64,000 nucleotides of DNA from Sipunculus nudus (Eukaryota > Annelida > Sipuncula > Golfingiida > Sipunculidae). The notes under the pieces are model-generated. The model was not told where the DNA came from. It saw only the letters and a list, made by a program, of their open reading frames with translations, and did no database searches. Of the stretch, positions 46,004 to 60,300 are shown piece after piece (position 1 is the first letter of the stretch; the number at the start of each line of letters is the position of its first letter). The stretch is taken from contig CM049321.1 of the NCBI GenBank assembly GCA_026874595.1, positions 23,923,979 to 23,987,978 of the forward strand, in the 5' to 3' direction. The position numbers and the translations under genes are program-made.

Positions 46004-47779
46004 CTGATGGGTTCTTCTTTCTTACTATTTGTCCGTTTCTGCCTCACTGTAATGGCCGAACCAAACGATTTAAGACTAATATAATGAGCAACAATATGCG
46101 AAGTAAAGAAAAAGTGCTTTCATTTTTCTCTTTTTATTTAGTATATTTATGCTTTTTCAGAAACTATGTTCAACAAGGAGGCCATATGAGCGTTTTGCTT
46201 GGTGGACATCAATTTTTATAAAAGCATACACATAAATCGTGCTAGTTTACAACTTGTATTTATTTTTTAAATCATTTTTCAAAAGTGAATGAGAGGAAAA
46301 TGATAGATCAACATGGATTGAGTTATTTGTTTTACTTCACATACACATCTTTATGAAAGTCGTTGCTTCGGTTGTTTGTTGTGTTTCCCACTTGTTTACG
46401 AGTCCAAGCATGCATATATTGCTTGTGTCAAGAGTTGCCACGTGACATGATGGACTGAAACTACAATGTGCCAGGCAACCAAATGTGCGCGTTATAGGCA
46501 GCCCGGCCATGCTATAGCGCTTAGTTCTGATCGCTGTCATCCGTTGATCGATCTGTATCCGGTAGCAGGTGTCAAACGGCAACGACGAAATACCTTCTAA
46601 AACAGACACTGGCATGAATTTGAATTTTAACATTCTAGATATAATGACGTTTACTTGCAAAAGCGTTTGGATTACAATATATTATATTCTGTGTATTTAC
46701 ATGTACATGCCCAATATACATCTGCTGACAAAAAAGTTCTGACAAAAATATGAATAACAGTTTTGGAACAGGACGATACACCATTTCATGGAACATCTTG
46801 ATACAGAAAGATATCGATTTGAAATTCACCATTGTAATACAAACTTAACTACAAAAATCATAACATGATCTTGTCCTTTTCCATTCTTACCTGCGAAGAT
46901 TTCAAAAATGAATAAGAAAAGCACATGCTGATTGTTTTTTGTTGAAAGTTCAAACATCTTTGCAGGCAATGTCTTCCAGTTTCTGCCTACAGTATTCTTA
47001 AGGCTGTTCTGGATCCAGCTTCGATCGCTGTACTATTCTGTTTTCAGAAAGCCTGTCAATGAATACAAAAAAAACACTCACCTTTTATCTAGTCCCCTTT
47101 CTTTTCAAATGAAAGGGAGCTATAGAGCAAAATAGATATCTGCTGGAGCTCAATTGGTTGTTAAATATGTTCGTCTCATGTTCGTTAGTTTTATTAAAGA
47201 GACATGTTATTTCTCTCCATCTATTGTGCTATTTAGATTGGCTCAAGATCCATACGATAAAAAATTATCATAGTATTAAATCTTGCATTATTTGCAGTAA
47301 TTACCTGGTGCTTTATTTCTCCATGCCAGAATTAAATTCAATAATAACTAAGACCTTTGTGTCAATCACAGTTGGTCGTTCATAGTATATGGAAAAAAAA
47401 CTCATTATCTCTTGCTAATTATCAATATTCCTATTTATGTTTTTAATTAATTAAAAAAATGTATGTTCCCAACTGTGTTAATTTATATACCCCGATACAG
47501 TACGTTAAAATGGTAGCAGAACACTCTTAATAGGTAGTATGGGACGGTTAGCAAAATTGTAATTGGTAACATTTCAGTTAAGATTTAGATGGGATATTTG
47601 CAGAAATAAAGTTTATATCCATGTATATGTTTTCGGTTAATTACAAAATAAACTGCCACTGACTTTTCGAGGAATACATATTTTTCTGTTTTCTTTAGAT
47701 TTTATGATACATTTAAAGTCCCCGGATAATGGTGGGATAACATCTGAATTTTTCATTTAAAATTTTTGGCAGTTAGCAG

Positions 47780-48180
47780 AAGCAATGGTAAAATGATTTA
47801 ACATCTCTATGTATACTGAAGCTTTAACACGATCACAGAGACAAGCAGTGCTTACGCTGAAAAAAATTATGGAACCGATCGTACATAAAAAATTACGTCC
47901 TATTTCCTTATTAAATATAGATTATAAAATCATGACTAAGCCATATCATTTAGACAAAATAGACATCTCAAAATTTATACCTAGGAACCAATATAGATAA
48001 AAAAACACATCAATAGCAGGCGCAATCAGAACTTTTTCAGACGTCAATTTTATATGGATGATAAAAATAAGATTGGGAAAGTAATCGACTATGAAAAAAC
48101 TTTCTATACATTTGAGTGATCAGTCACCTTAAAATTTTCCGAACAATAGGGCTCATTAAATACAGTGTACATACTACAGA
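47780..48180 (+). mobile_element. L1/Tx1-like LINE fragment (RT domain)
   Basis: The plus strand reads LTRSQRQAVLTL and KLRPISLLNIDYKIMTK (47,809-48,000), the classic RT segment 'ITLIPKK...RPISLLNxDYKIxxK' of L1/Tx1 elements. Beyond a stop it continues with a diverged 'DYEKTFYTFE', corresponding to the first catalytic box 'DFEKAFDSVxW' with its second acidic position changed. Strongly decayed, with both ends lost. Confidence 0.75.
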
Positions 48181-48489
48181 ATAAAGACTTGTATATAAAA
48201 TATTCAAGCATTTTATCCTTCAAGTAGAATTTGCAATCCACATGGAAATGTGTCGCAAGATTAATACTATATTTTTTTTTGTATATGTATATTCAATGTC
48301 TTGTAATAGGTGGCTTTGTATGAACTGCCCGTTTCGGTGCGGTTTTTGAATTTATGTTTTGTGTTTTTTTCGATAAAAATAAATTATACGTATAATTGTT
48401 TTTAAATTACGGCAAAAACTGTAAGTTAAGAGTACACTACTACACTTGTACCAGTTATCAATGCAGTGAATACCCTGGTCAAAACGTTG

Positions 48490-48735
48490 ACAACATAGGC
48501 ACTTCTCTCAAAGTAAACCATCACACTGATAAAAACTATCATGGAGGCTTACAAAACCAAGTACAGACGTTAACAATATAGGCACTTCTCTCATAGTAAA
48601 CCATCCGTTTGACAGTATTTATTATGGAGGCTTGCAACATTTAAGTACACACGACAATATAGGCACTTCTCTCATAGTTAACCATCACACGGATGACAAT
48701 TATCATGGAAGCTTACAACATTATAGTACAGATAG
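48490..48735. repeat. Minisatellite, ~82-bp unit, three copies
   Basis: 'ggcacttctctca' recurs at 48,498, 48,581 and 48,662, each followed by 'aagtaaaccatc/tagttaaccatc', 'atcatggaggcttacaa' and 'agtacaga'. Copies are clearly related but diverged. Confidence 0.88.
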
Positions 48736-51700
48736 TTAAGTATAAATTCTTTGTTAAGCCTACGCAACCAAACAAAAGCCTGTAATTTTTTGCAGTTGTA
48801 ATTATACTGTGTTTACATCATGAACATTTGTAAAGCACATGCCAAGCATCTATCACCTTCATCAACAACAAATAAATTTATGTTTTATATCTGTGTGTTT
48901 AGCAATGTTAATTTCCCATTTTCATAACCCAGTATAATAAACAATAATTTTAGATTTCATTATGTGCATAAATATGTACTGGGTATTATTCGTTCTATAA
49001 ACTATTCTAATTATGTTTATTCTTAATGTGTGAATATATTGACACATCTTGTGCTGCTTTATATAAATTTTACCACTGGGATTAGCAAAATCCATTATAA
49101 AAAAACACACCCAGTAGTCTTACTCTACCATTCCATTCCTTTTTTTTTTCTTCTTACGGTACTATACTTCTTCGTTATCAAATGACTCTAAGGACAGTGC
49201 AATAGTATTTACTCAATACCTTGATATAAAAATAGCAGGATGGAATCTTCCTATGAGAATCATGTCGTAGTGGTTCAAACACTTGTTTCCTCCACCCTTA
49301 CCGACTACCAATTGCCTTGTATTAGTTATGATAACTAGTGGTACAATCCATGTAAAATAAATAAGGTTTATATCATAGGCCCTGAAACCTTCTGTGGCAT
49401 TTTGTATAAGGAATATTTCACTGACCAATGTAAATTTATTGGCAATCTTTAGATAAATAAATCCTTATTCCCCGGTGAAGATACCGTAAAAAATGTTAAA
49501 AATTTGGATCATGAAACATGAAAAAAAATTATGTTTCCTATACCAGGTGTCAAACGGGTGCATTGCAATAGCTTCTGAAAAGGAATGGAAACGAAAAGCT
49601 TCTGAACATACTTGAGGAGAAATTTAGATTAAATATTAAACATTCCTTATCTTCTTTAATAGTAAGTTTGTCCCTTTATTTATACATATTTGAAAGAAAT
49701 CATATAATATGTTTGTCCACCGCCCTTTTTGTACCTGCAAGGAATCTGCACAGGAAAAATGAGAGCATGTATGAAATGTATTATATTAATCACATGATTT
49801 CTTGCAAACAATATTTTGCCATGCCACGGCTGTTGTAGGGGCCATTGCCCGCCTTAGTGTTCATATTTTCTTAAATGTTCGGACGGCTCTCCTAAAGGCT
49901 CATTATGATATTAAGAGCTATTGGACGAAATCAATATTTATGTACATGCTGGATCCGCAAATGAGCCCTGTTTTTTAAACCGGTCTATGTATTCAAATAA
50001 CTGACATAACTGACAAAGCTCACACATGACTGTATTATGGATTTTATCATTATTTTAAAACGTTCAGCATGCTTGTGTATTACATTTTCAATTAACAAGC
50101 GAGCATATTTAATATAACTGAAAGAAACCTTAATGAAATATATATCTATATCCACATGGTGACTGTTGTCGATACCTATATTAGATTTAGAGTTTTGGCA
50201 TTTTCCCATATATAATCATACCTTCCTAAATGCTGCCTTTGTAAACGTGCTGGTACACGATTTCGGTTCAAATCTGGTTTTATGCATATAAATGCAAATA
50301 CTTGGTTGGTTTACCAAATGCTAAGCTTAACCAGTCATTGCATTTGAATGCGAATTACAATTAATTGCATGACATCTCAGACATTAAGCTGTTTACCATA
50401 ACATGTGAACCATATGTGTATGGTAGAAATTTCTTTAAGTGCAACTCCATTCGTTAGCTTGTAGAATCTGTTTGCATATTGGTGTGCATGGTCATGACAT
50501 ATTGTACGGAATCAAGGAATAATTACTATCAGGTTTAAGTATGCAAGATATAAAGGCTCTTCTCTCATATAACGATGTTCACAATTTGTGGATCGTTTTC
50601 TTTGTGGTGTTATATTAGAGCTCATGACATGCATGTTGATATGGAAATCGTAGAATGGCTTAGCAAATATTACTTTTAGAAACAACGCCTTAAGTAAAAA
50701 GAAATGGGCCCTCAGAAGCCAATGGCCTCAGTGTTAGTCACCAGCAGATGTGGGATAGGTCTACTGATAAAGATCATTAGAAGTATTGCCAGAGATTTAT
50801 GTCAACATGGGCAAACGCCATGTCAAGACTGCCGAAGATTTTGGAAACAAACACTTAGACATATAAGTTTCTCGCATCAGAGAAATAAGAAAACTAAAAA
50901 CTTGGCAGAGGAATTTTATTTACTAGATTGCAAAATGTGTTGGACACTTAAATCGAAGAAAAAAAGGCTAAAATAAAATAAGAACAGTTGACATTGTGTT
51001 AATACTCTTAATAAATACCCCACCTCCTAAACTATCGGTGGACTCGCCCATTAATGCCCCGATGATAAATCACAGCCTGTACGTCAGGGCGGGGATACTA
51101 TCACTTACTAGCTAGCGGGCCTCGGGTTTAGACCACACCATATGGCCCGTAGGTAAGTCACTTACGGAGTAACTGGAGTCTGCGCAAAAGGAGATGGAGA
51201 TGGTTAAGTATCGGTGAAGTTGAGTAACCCGGAGCCCTCCTTATCTTTAGTTAAACGTACACTCTATGTATGCCCTCCATATCGTTCGTTAACCGTACCA
51301 AAGCATTGACTGGCAGTATACTATTATGACATAGAAGTTATAAGCATTCTAAATTAGGCATATCTTTCGGCCATATGGTGATGTTAAACCTAAATCTTGT
51401 GTTGTTTTATATTTTTTTCTGGTAACATCTTACAATGCTATCCTGATAAAGTTCTATTTGAAGCATCATATACGCGAAACCTTGGACAGGTGACGGCTTT
51501 TGAACAGTGGTCCCTGACACTATAGCGGATGGGTTTCTAGCTTTGCTAACAGCATACGTTAAGCAGGTATGGTTCATTTAATCCTTTGTGTCTTAAATAT
51601 AACAAGATTACGTGTATATTATATTTTTTTGGCACTGATTTGTCGATGTACCCTGCAGACAAATTGTCTGTGTAATCACGCAGGCATGCCCTGTTTGTCA

Positions 51701-54700
51701 AAAGTGTAACCACTTGACACATTCCCTTACCGCGTGCTGGAAACTCCTGCGTGTGTCATTCGATTCCGACTGATATAATTATTCGCCCCCTGCTTTCATT
51801 TAAAACGAGTGCTTGATTAGCCTTAAAAATAAAAATGATGATGTTTGCATTTTAAAAACATATTTAAACATTTTTAAACATAACCTTATCTACACCAATA
51901 TCAAGTGTCAAATGGTTGAGTTTCGTTAAACAAAGTATTATAAGCATTATAAGCATTATAAAATGGATAAAGAAACATGATATCTATCCAACTTATTTCA
52001 TTTTCAACAGATATTTTTAACTGCAATTTTTCCAAAAATTAAGCACAGGAGCATATGCACAGCCAGTTCGCTGGATATATGCCACATGGTTTCCGACAAT
52101 ATGTTTGAATGTCAGTTACACAAACGCTATTTTATATCTTATACCTCATTCGAGCAAGACCGCTGTACCCATGTACATGATAAGATAAGCTTAACCAAAA
52201 TTACTCTTTCTTTAACATAAAAAAGATTCAAATACGTTCATCCGTCTATCGTTCCGTTTGCTTTTAATCTGAGATGGTGTTATACAGTTTACTTTATCAC
52301 ATGGGGGTAAAATGGGGGTGAAAAAAAAAACATTTTGCTTGACATGTATAACTTGATCAAAGTTCAGCTTCCATTCATAAATCATATTCACTTTGTGTAC
52401 ATTTTGTTATTTTTATTGTAACTATCTGTACCAAGAAATAAACGTTTTCCAGTTTCTCGACAGGCTTAAAACATTGCCAAACCAAAAATAATTACGGTTA
52501 AACTATTCTGTTGTGTGCAGCATTCAGATTCATATTTTTCATTTGAATCTTTAAAAGTTTGTTTGTAAAAAGCAATGTGCTCACAATGGTAATTTGCAAT
52601 ATAAATGAAATATAAGCCAAGATCAAAAGTAATGCGATTACTAATTCCGGATGCTTATAAATGTAAGTTTTACATAACAAACTAAATATCTAGTGAACCT
52701 ACTAGAATTCTCGCATAGCATGATAGACTTCAAATAAATATGGACGGATTTGGCCGATCCTTATCTCATCACTTTAAATTTATTAAATTTTAAACCCTCC
52801 CTAAACGCTTATTTAGGCGTGATTTATGAACCAACTACATTAAAAATCGATCATTTTTATGGATGTTTCTATTTTAATTATGAGACTTGCATACAGGATC
52901 AAAGTAAAAGTTCGATATTTGTAAAATACTGTACTTTGTGTATAAATGATGTTGCATCCATGGACGGGAATTACGAGAGAAAAATCCTTATCGATATACC
53001 ATCTTCCATTTTACACAAATCAGGAGATACCAGTTAGAATACAGTTATTGGAGAGAAGAAAACATACCCCAAATATAATATTAATGTAAAAAAAGCCATA
53101 CTGATGACGTTTTCATTGCCATTGCATAAGCTTATAAAAGGTTTTCGTTAATATCATACTGAAGTCTTATAATGGACTTTTATCCGTGTAACATGTTCAC
53201 AGAAAGGTATCCTGCAGGATCATCTGTTTTATTGCTAATAGAAATATTACTGGATTATGCTATATTGGCTAACTTCTGATAAACCTTCTATACGACCGTG
53301 TTTTAAAAGTTGTGTGAAACAACCTAGAGACCGAGTTTCTTCATTGCGGCTGAAAATAAGTAGGGGTTGGCTTCAAATGACTTTCGTCCCGAAGTGATTT
53401 TTATTCGTTTGCGTTGGATTATCATGTTTATGGTCGGTTTACGTTAATTCATTTGAGTTTTAAATGTTTAGATTGTTCGTATTCTTAAAAAAAACTATTA
53501 CAAATTACAATAAGCGTACCGCTTTGAAATTATCAAATATCTCGTCACTGAAGGATGAACACTAGAAAGATGTGACCATAAGTTATGTTGTGCAGTCGAA
53601 CGGTTTGACATATGACACTTTAACCTACACTGAAATCATTTAATTCTGAGAGAGCATGCCATGTGTGGCAAAGATTGATGAAAGCGGTGCTATTAATACA
53701 AATGAATATACATTCAATATTTCACAATTGTGCAGCAGACACTAACCGAAATTCATCTGCCACAAAATGCGCATAGAGATAAAGGCATATGTAGGAATGA
53801 TACTAATCCCCTTCACATTCCAGTGTATTCAATGAATCAATGAAATACAGACGTTTATTCAGGTCAACATGTTACACGACCGAAATCTACATTTGATACC
53901 CACCCGTCTAATTAAATGCAAAAGAATGACTAAATTTGTTACGGCACTTATCCAAACTGCAAATACGGTGTCTCCATTAGCGCACATTCTACAAACTCTG
54001 TGCCTTATTTTTAATATCTATACGGATTATGATTTGTTGAAGTACAATGCGCAAAACCAATCATTGACAAGATGACTTAAAGTCAATTACGCTGAAATTA
54101 TGAAACGAAGATAAATGAAAGCCCGAATCTGAGATTCTGATGAGCCATAAATAACCATAGGACATGCATTGAAACAACCTCTTTTATTACGACACTATTT
54201 ATCAAAAATAGTAATATCAGTTCACAAAGATGAGAGTATAATGGACCAAAGTGTATTTTTTTATACAAACTTAAGGTCATCACTTTTTCTTGTCGCCCAT
54301 TACTTTTTTGTTCAAGGTGTCTCATACTCTCTCCTTTATTTCCTTGCATCAGATTTCACATAAAAAAAAAATAAATTAAGTACGACAACATCAACATCAA
54401 GCAATAAGTAAGCAATAAACCGAATACAATAATGGGCCAAAGTCCATGCTTTATTCGGCAATATCTAACTCTTCAAACGTTGCATAGCAATATACATATT
54501 TCATATATCTTAATCTTAATATGCCACTCCTATTATACTACTATATAATAATGTAATTTTTAATTCACTGATGCCATACAAGCCAACTGTCCATGACGGA
54601 ACACATTCAATATATTAGAGAAAATCAATGAAATGCTTTCAATGTCATTTATGCATGATATTTTGCAAAATAATGTAAATGTACATGTTTCTATGATATA

Positions 54701-55310
54701 GACATGGCGACTAATACGGCAATTATTCTTTTAAGATATGTACAGCTCATTACTGTGTGACTGAATATTTAACATTCATATATACATCTCGTATTTTTTC
54801 GTATATTTGATAAATTTTGGTATATAAATAAACACAGTTTCACTTCAAATAAACTTGTAAAACAGAAAAGAAAAATGATAAGAAGCATTGAAAAAATAAT
54901 ATGCATTAACGTACCGGATATGAGCAAATAACATCAGATCACCAGCTGATGTGATGTCTTGTAGGTTAAAAAAGGCCTAGCAATACCAATGGTTTAATTA
55001 TTTTGGGTTACGCCAATAAAACAAACGTATATTTCGAATATCTGTATCTATTTAGTTTCTCTTGACTTATATTTTACCCTACCGGCTAATACGAGCGGAA
55101 ATGACAAATATTCAGACAATTAAATGATCTATAATTTGGCATATGTTTGATAAAAACATTTCATCCATTTTTCTAAAATATTTTCCGTCATAAATATAAA
55201 TGGCTTCCTACCCTGTGTTCCTATCATATTTGTATAAGATATGTACGTTAATAGCCTGAAAAGCAAATTTGGCTACTTTTTAGATTGACATATCACATGT
55301 TCAGGACAAA
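48736..55310. other. Long AT-rich interval without supported genes
   Basis: Nothing recognisable as an exon, RNA gene or complete element was found. The 95-codon frame at 52,750-53,037 and the 90-codon frame at 50,704-50,976 have no recognised motif and are within chance for this composition. At 51,080-51,180 a GC-richer patch with 'gcctcgggtttagacc' might be a decayed tRNA-derived SINE. Near 54,926-54,958 there is a short inverted repeat (acatcag...ctgatgt). Confidence 0.4.
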
Positions 55311-55990
55311 GGAGCACGCATAGACACAAGAACAGCCCGTCACAAAACCCCTATCTTACACTGGCTCCCAATATATAATAGAATACAAAACAAATTATTG
55401 GTTCCAACATATAATGCTTGAATGAGCAGACATAAAAATATATCAGAGATATATATATCTATATATATTTATATATGTTATATATATCGGCCAACCAGAT
55501 CACTTCGGTCAGAAAATTTTTATCATTGGAAATTAAAAAAAGGACTAAACCTAAATGCAGGAAGGTGTTTTAGTCAGCTGCACCAGGGGTGTGGAACAAA
55601 CATCCTTACAGTATTCCAGATGCAAAGACAACCTTTTATTTTAAAGAAAATAGCTAACACCTATTGTTAAGCTCCACTTTGAACCTACAGTTTAACTGAA
55701 ATGCTTCATAGTTATACGTAAGAATTTTTTTATTTATTTAAACGATTTTTACATTTTACCTGTACCAGTGTTAGTATTTATTAGTTGTATTATTCACAAG
55801 TCTTGTCAATCCTTTCAGTCTCTTAGTATTTTTATTATTTAATCAGTTTATACAGCATTAGGTTAAGTCATTGTGTAATTGTATTGTGATATTCAGCTTT
55901 ATGTTATCATTCTATGAAATTGTACATTGTAAAGCACTTTTGAACACTCTTGGTGAAAAAAGTGCTTTATTGATATGGAATAATAATTTT
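55310..55990 (+). mobile_element. CR1-like LINE 3' fragment
   Basis: The plus strand holds frameshifted remains of the ORF2 C-terminus: 'cactggctcccaatatataatag' (HWLPIYNRIQ-like), RPTRSLRSENFYHWK, and a degraded WN-x-L-P region. These are followed by a 3' UTR with 'tgtaaagcacttttgaacac' and 'aaaaaagtgctttattgata', ending in 'gaataataat'. The same C-terminal motif PTRSLRS occurs in the LINE at 15.8 kb. A (TA)n stretch interrupts it at 55,449-55,487. Confidence 0.75.
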
Positions 55991-56173
55991 GTTTGATTGG
56001 GACACCACATGTAAATCAAATATTAAAATAGTTTCACACATAAATCACATATCTGATATATAAAAAGAACTACTTGAAAACAAAATCAATTGTTCTGCAT
56101 TATCATTATACCAGTAAGACTACTAATATCTTTCGAGCATTTGTATCAAACAATCATGACGTTTGTGAATTAT

Positions 56174-57321
56174 TCATTTGCTCTGACCATTGTACGCTCT
56201 TGTGGGTGATTCACAAACTGCACTAAATTTATAGTTGCAGCGCGAGTTTCCCCATTGGTGCGACATGAGAGGATTGAGGACTGCACAATACTGTTTTGGT
56301 CCTTCAAATGTTGGTTGTCCAGGAAACCAATTGCTGTATGTTATCCGCCGGCCATTTGAAGGCCAACACCATTCTCCCAACTCCGGATTAAAGGATAGAG
56401 AAAGCCAATGGTAACTGATCGGCCCTGTTGAAAATGAAATTATATAATATATCAATATCAGGTGAGTATTGCTTGTTCATATTTTATGAACACTTTGATT
56501 TTTAATAAAATTTGAGACAACGTAAACTACGTAAGGACTAAGATGTAACATTTCAGCATGCTGCTTTTGACATATACATATATAAATATAACAAACAACA
56601 CCTTCAATCGTATTAATTACATTAATATAGTGATAAAGTGATGAACAAGTAATGAAGTTACAGCGTTCTTTGATGAATTTAGCCACGTGTTTCTGTTCTT
56701 CCTCCGATTCTATAGTGACGAGATATCCATTCTTCCTATTGCATTCTTTGTCAGCCGAGGTCGCGTTGAGGGATTCCTGCTTGCCGGAAATTGATAACAG
56801 AGTGATAAACTTTACTCAGGAAACAGTTAAAACGAAAGTCATACGGTATTAAGTAAATATAACAAGTGTAAAGGAGTCCATAAGACACCTAATGTGAAGT
56901 GCCATCGGCATGCTTAACGTCATGTCGATATGTCAATGCCATCCTAAATGTCAGCAAAATAAGATACATATTTCCCAAAGGGCAACCATTTTAAAAGATT
57001 TTTAATTTGTGCAGAAAGTGCCGAATAAAAATCGAAGATTGTTACATTCTTGACTAAATGGTCCACTACCAAATGCATATAAGACCTTTCATATAAGAAA
57101 TAAGAATATAAAACATCGGTTTCTGAAGGCTTTTTTGAATAATGAACAATTGTCTTATATGTCCATAATTCTTCTTTTTTTACTGAAATAGATAATATAT
57201 ATATATATATTTATATATATATATATGTGTGTGTGTGTATAAATGGAAATAGTATACACAGAAAAGTCGGTTTTCTGAAGATTTCAATATCTATATTCAA
57301 TGAACCAACATGGATTTTCCT

Positions 57322-57353
<32 letters not shown>

Positions 57354-60300
57354 CAAACGTAGCATGTAATCTACTTGACCCTTTTTTCCTGAAAATTTTA
57401 CAGATGGGTGAAAAGTTGGTATTCGATTTCTTTATGCAATGCAAACGCCTTCTGGGCTCTTAAGTTCAGCCTTTTTAATAAATAATCTACCATGATTCCC
57501 ATGTGGAAAAATATTACCATGTGTGAATCCAGTTCGGTTCAATATTAAACTTTATACATTTCCATAATTTTTCGACACCTTCAAGCAAGGATATTAATTT
57601 TCTCTAGGTTTCGCTTTCAGGTTACCTAAGGTATTTCACTTTGAACAGAAGAACTTTTTTCTTTGCGGCATGCAATGTTGAGCCTACTTCTGCAAGTTTT
57701 TGATGAATAGTGAAAATACCGAATACCTTAATATGAAGATAACATGAAGGCATCTGCGTCTTAACGTTTTCCCCTGCTGGTTCAAACATGTCTTCAAACC
57801 CTTCGTAGCATTCTGCAAATATTATTACAGCTGTGTCAAAATAAACATTTTCAATTCCTTTATGATGCCGCATTTTATTTTTATTTAACCATAACAGTCC
57901 CCGCTAAAAAGTTCGAAGCACGAGACATTCCCATTTGTGAATGGCAGTATAATACCCACAGATTTTTCATTTGGACTTTGGTCGGCTAATTAGATATAAG
58001 GCATAATGCAATAAATTCATACTGTTAAGAGTCATGACGGCGTGTGGCATGCTCGTGATAAAACTGGATATAGTTAGAATTTATAACAAAACCTATATTA
58101 ATTGGGACACAGATATAATATAACAAATAAAAATGCAAGTTGGTGTTAACCATGGATTTCTTAAAAATGCTATATTTAGAAATACTCTCAGACTTGGGAC
58201 TTTTATTCAATGATTTGTGACCCTACTGCATGATTCACAGACGCAAACCCTAAAATATGACAAGCAGGAAAATATATGTAATACCCAGATTCAGTATGGT
58301 CCTCTAGGGCCATATTTATTACTTTGGTTGTGTATTTCTATCAGAAATAGCTATCTACAGATGGGTGAATATGTACTGCAACCAGGCTAAAGCATTATGT
58401 CCAGAAATATATCTTAAAATGTAAATCTTGCTAATGGTGATATCTATTGGAAATATATGTTTACGATAAATGTAACGTCGATCTAAGTGATACAAGCTTA
58501 TTCTTTAGTGTACACCTGTCATTTATGACACTAAAGGAATCACCACAAGACTCTGTTTTATGCATGTATTTATGTTGCTATAGCATCATAAACATATATT
58601 ATCAGTTACTACTGCCAGAGGAATTAGGATAAGAATTATAATGTTACGTCATATAAATGTTACGTCACTTAGTAATGAATCATTCACAAGACGTTCCCAT
58701 TTGTGAATGGCAGTATAATACCCACAGATTTTTCATTTGGACTTTGGTCGGCTAATTAGATATAAGGCATAATGCAATAAATTCATACTGTTAAGAGTCA
58801 TGACGGCGTGTGGCATGCTCCTGATAAAACTGGATATAGTTAGAATTTATAACAAAACCTATATTAATTGGGACACAGATATAATATTACAAATAAAAAT
58901 GCAAGTTGGTGTTAACCATGGATTTCTTAAAAATGCTATATTTAGAAATACTCTCAGACTTGGGACTTTTATTCAATGATTTGTGACCCTACTGCATGAT
59001 TCACAGACGCAAACCCTAAAATATGACAAGCAGGAAAATATATGTAATACCCAGATTCAGTATGGTCCTCTAGGGCCATATTTATTGCTTTGGTTGTGTA
59101 TTTCTATCAGAAATAGCTATCTACAGATGGGTGAATATGTACTGCAACCAGGCTAAAGCATTATGTCCAGAAATATATCTTAAAATGTAAATCTTGCTAA
59201 TGGTGATATCTATTGGAAATATATGTTTACGATAAATGTAACGTCGATCTAAGTGATACAAGCTTATTCTTTAGTGTACACCTGTCATTTATGACACTAA
59301 AGGAAACACCACAAGACTCTGTTTTATGCATGTATTTATGTTGCTATAGCATCATAAACATGTATTATCAGTTACTACTGCCAGAGGAATTAGGATCAAT
59401 TATTGTTTATTACCTGTCTTCTTAAACACCTATTTAGAGTGACTGTTCGAATAAATTGCCACAATATAAACTATTTTAATGTGATCTCAGATATTTAATT
59501 TAAGTAAATAGTCCTGAAAGGTCTTACAATACCCTCTTTTATAGCATGAATTGCATCTGATTACTAGCTAAATATAATATTGACGTATAAGTTAGCTTTG
59601 GTCGTTCTCGGCCTTTTATATGAGGCGGGTATCATTTATTTTGGACAAAGGTGGAAAAGACGCGTTTTAAGTATGAAATATGCCCATAATTATTCACAAA
59701 TTTATTTAAAAATGAATTCAGGAAATTAAAAAGTAACTCGTACATATATTGTCCCAAATGCCACGTTTGTACAAGGAAGAAAGTATTTATATAGAGAAGG
59801 GAATCAACCGATTATGAGAGAAGATTAAGAAAGCTGATGATAGGTGCTCTTGTGTCAGTAATGATTTGCGAAAAAAAAACACTTCAAGCTGATAAATGAT
59901 TTTTTTTAATATGATTGTCCAACATCGTAAAGTACATATGGCGTTTGTTTTAAAATGGCCATACCAGTCATCGCAGAATGGCCAATTATTATTGATTATT
60001 GACAAAAAAAGACTTACAGTCAATCACTTAATAATTTGATAGAATGACTCGTTACCAGTGACAAAATATTACGCTTCAGATGATGACACCGAATTATGGT
60101 TAAAAAAAAGAATTTCAATCAAAACATGGAGAATGCTGAGTGCTGTTTTTACATGAAGAATATGATGAATTTTATGATCATATAAGATATAGTCCTAGAT
60201 TGTCATAGATCGATCGGTGCTAGCAGTATGTCCTTTATCTTCCGGCCCGAAACCTGAAACTAGGCAATTCTCGGGAAGAGTGACAACTGGCCACTATCAA

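Larger units (their letters stand above)
39327..46957 (-). pseudogene. Secreted PAN-like/C-type lectin gene, CTLD interrupted by a stop
   Basis: Paralogue of the gene at 56,174-61,319. Exon 1 (46,891-46,957) encodes a signal peptide with core HVLFLFIFEIFA. Exon 2 (46,345-46,596) is a PAN/apple-like module: FDTCYRIQ, TRTFGCLAHC, SPSCHVATLDT, CMLGL. Exon 3 (45,828-46,046) is a linker built of four 14-residue repeats with sequons NIT and NNT. Exon 5 (39,965-40,079) has NGYLISIESKNEQEHVEGFL, but codon 10 is TAA (40,050-40,052) where the sister gene has AAA. Exon 6 (39,327-39,643) has YYWLSLSYKP, WFPGQP, LNPLTWNQWGNSRC and ICES. All phases match the sister gene. The counterpart of its exon 4 was not found in the 5.7-kb interval. 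A GTGAGT donor-like site near 39,407 could lead to a further exon; otherwise the C-terminus is 24 residues longer than in the sister. Probably a recent pseudogene; a sequencing error at one base is the alternative. Confidence 0.75.

Noticed and set aside
52750-53037. 95-codon plus-strand ORF as a gene
   Set aside because: Composition is that of the surrounding AT-rich DNA and no domain or splice context was recognised.
58447-59425. Two near-identical ~60-codon ORFs as duplicated genes
   Set aside because: They lie in a tandemly duplicated intron segment, have no recognised features and do not start with a convincing signal or domain.
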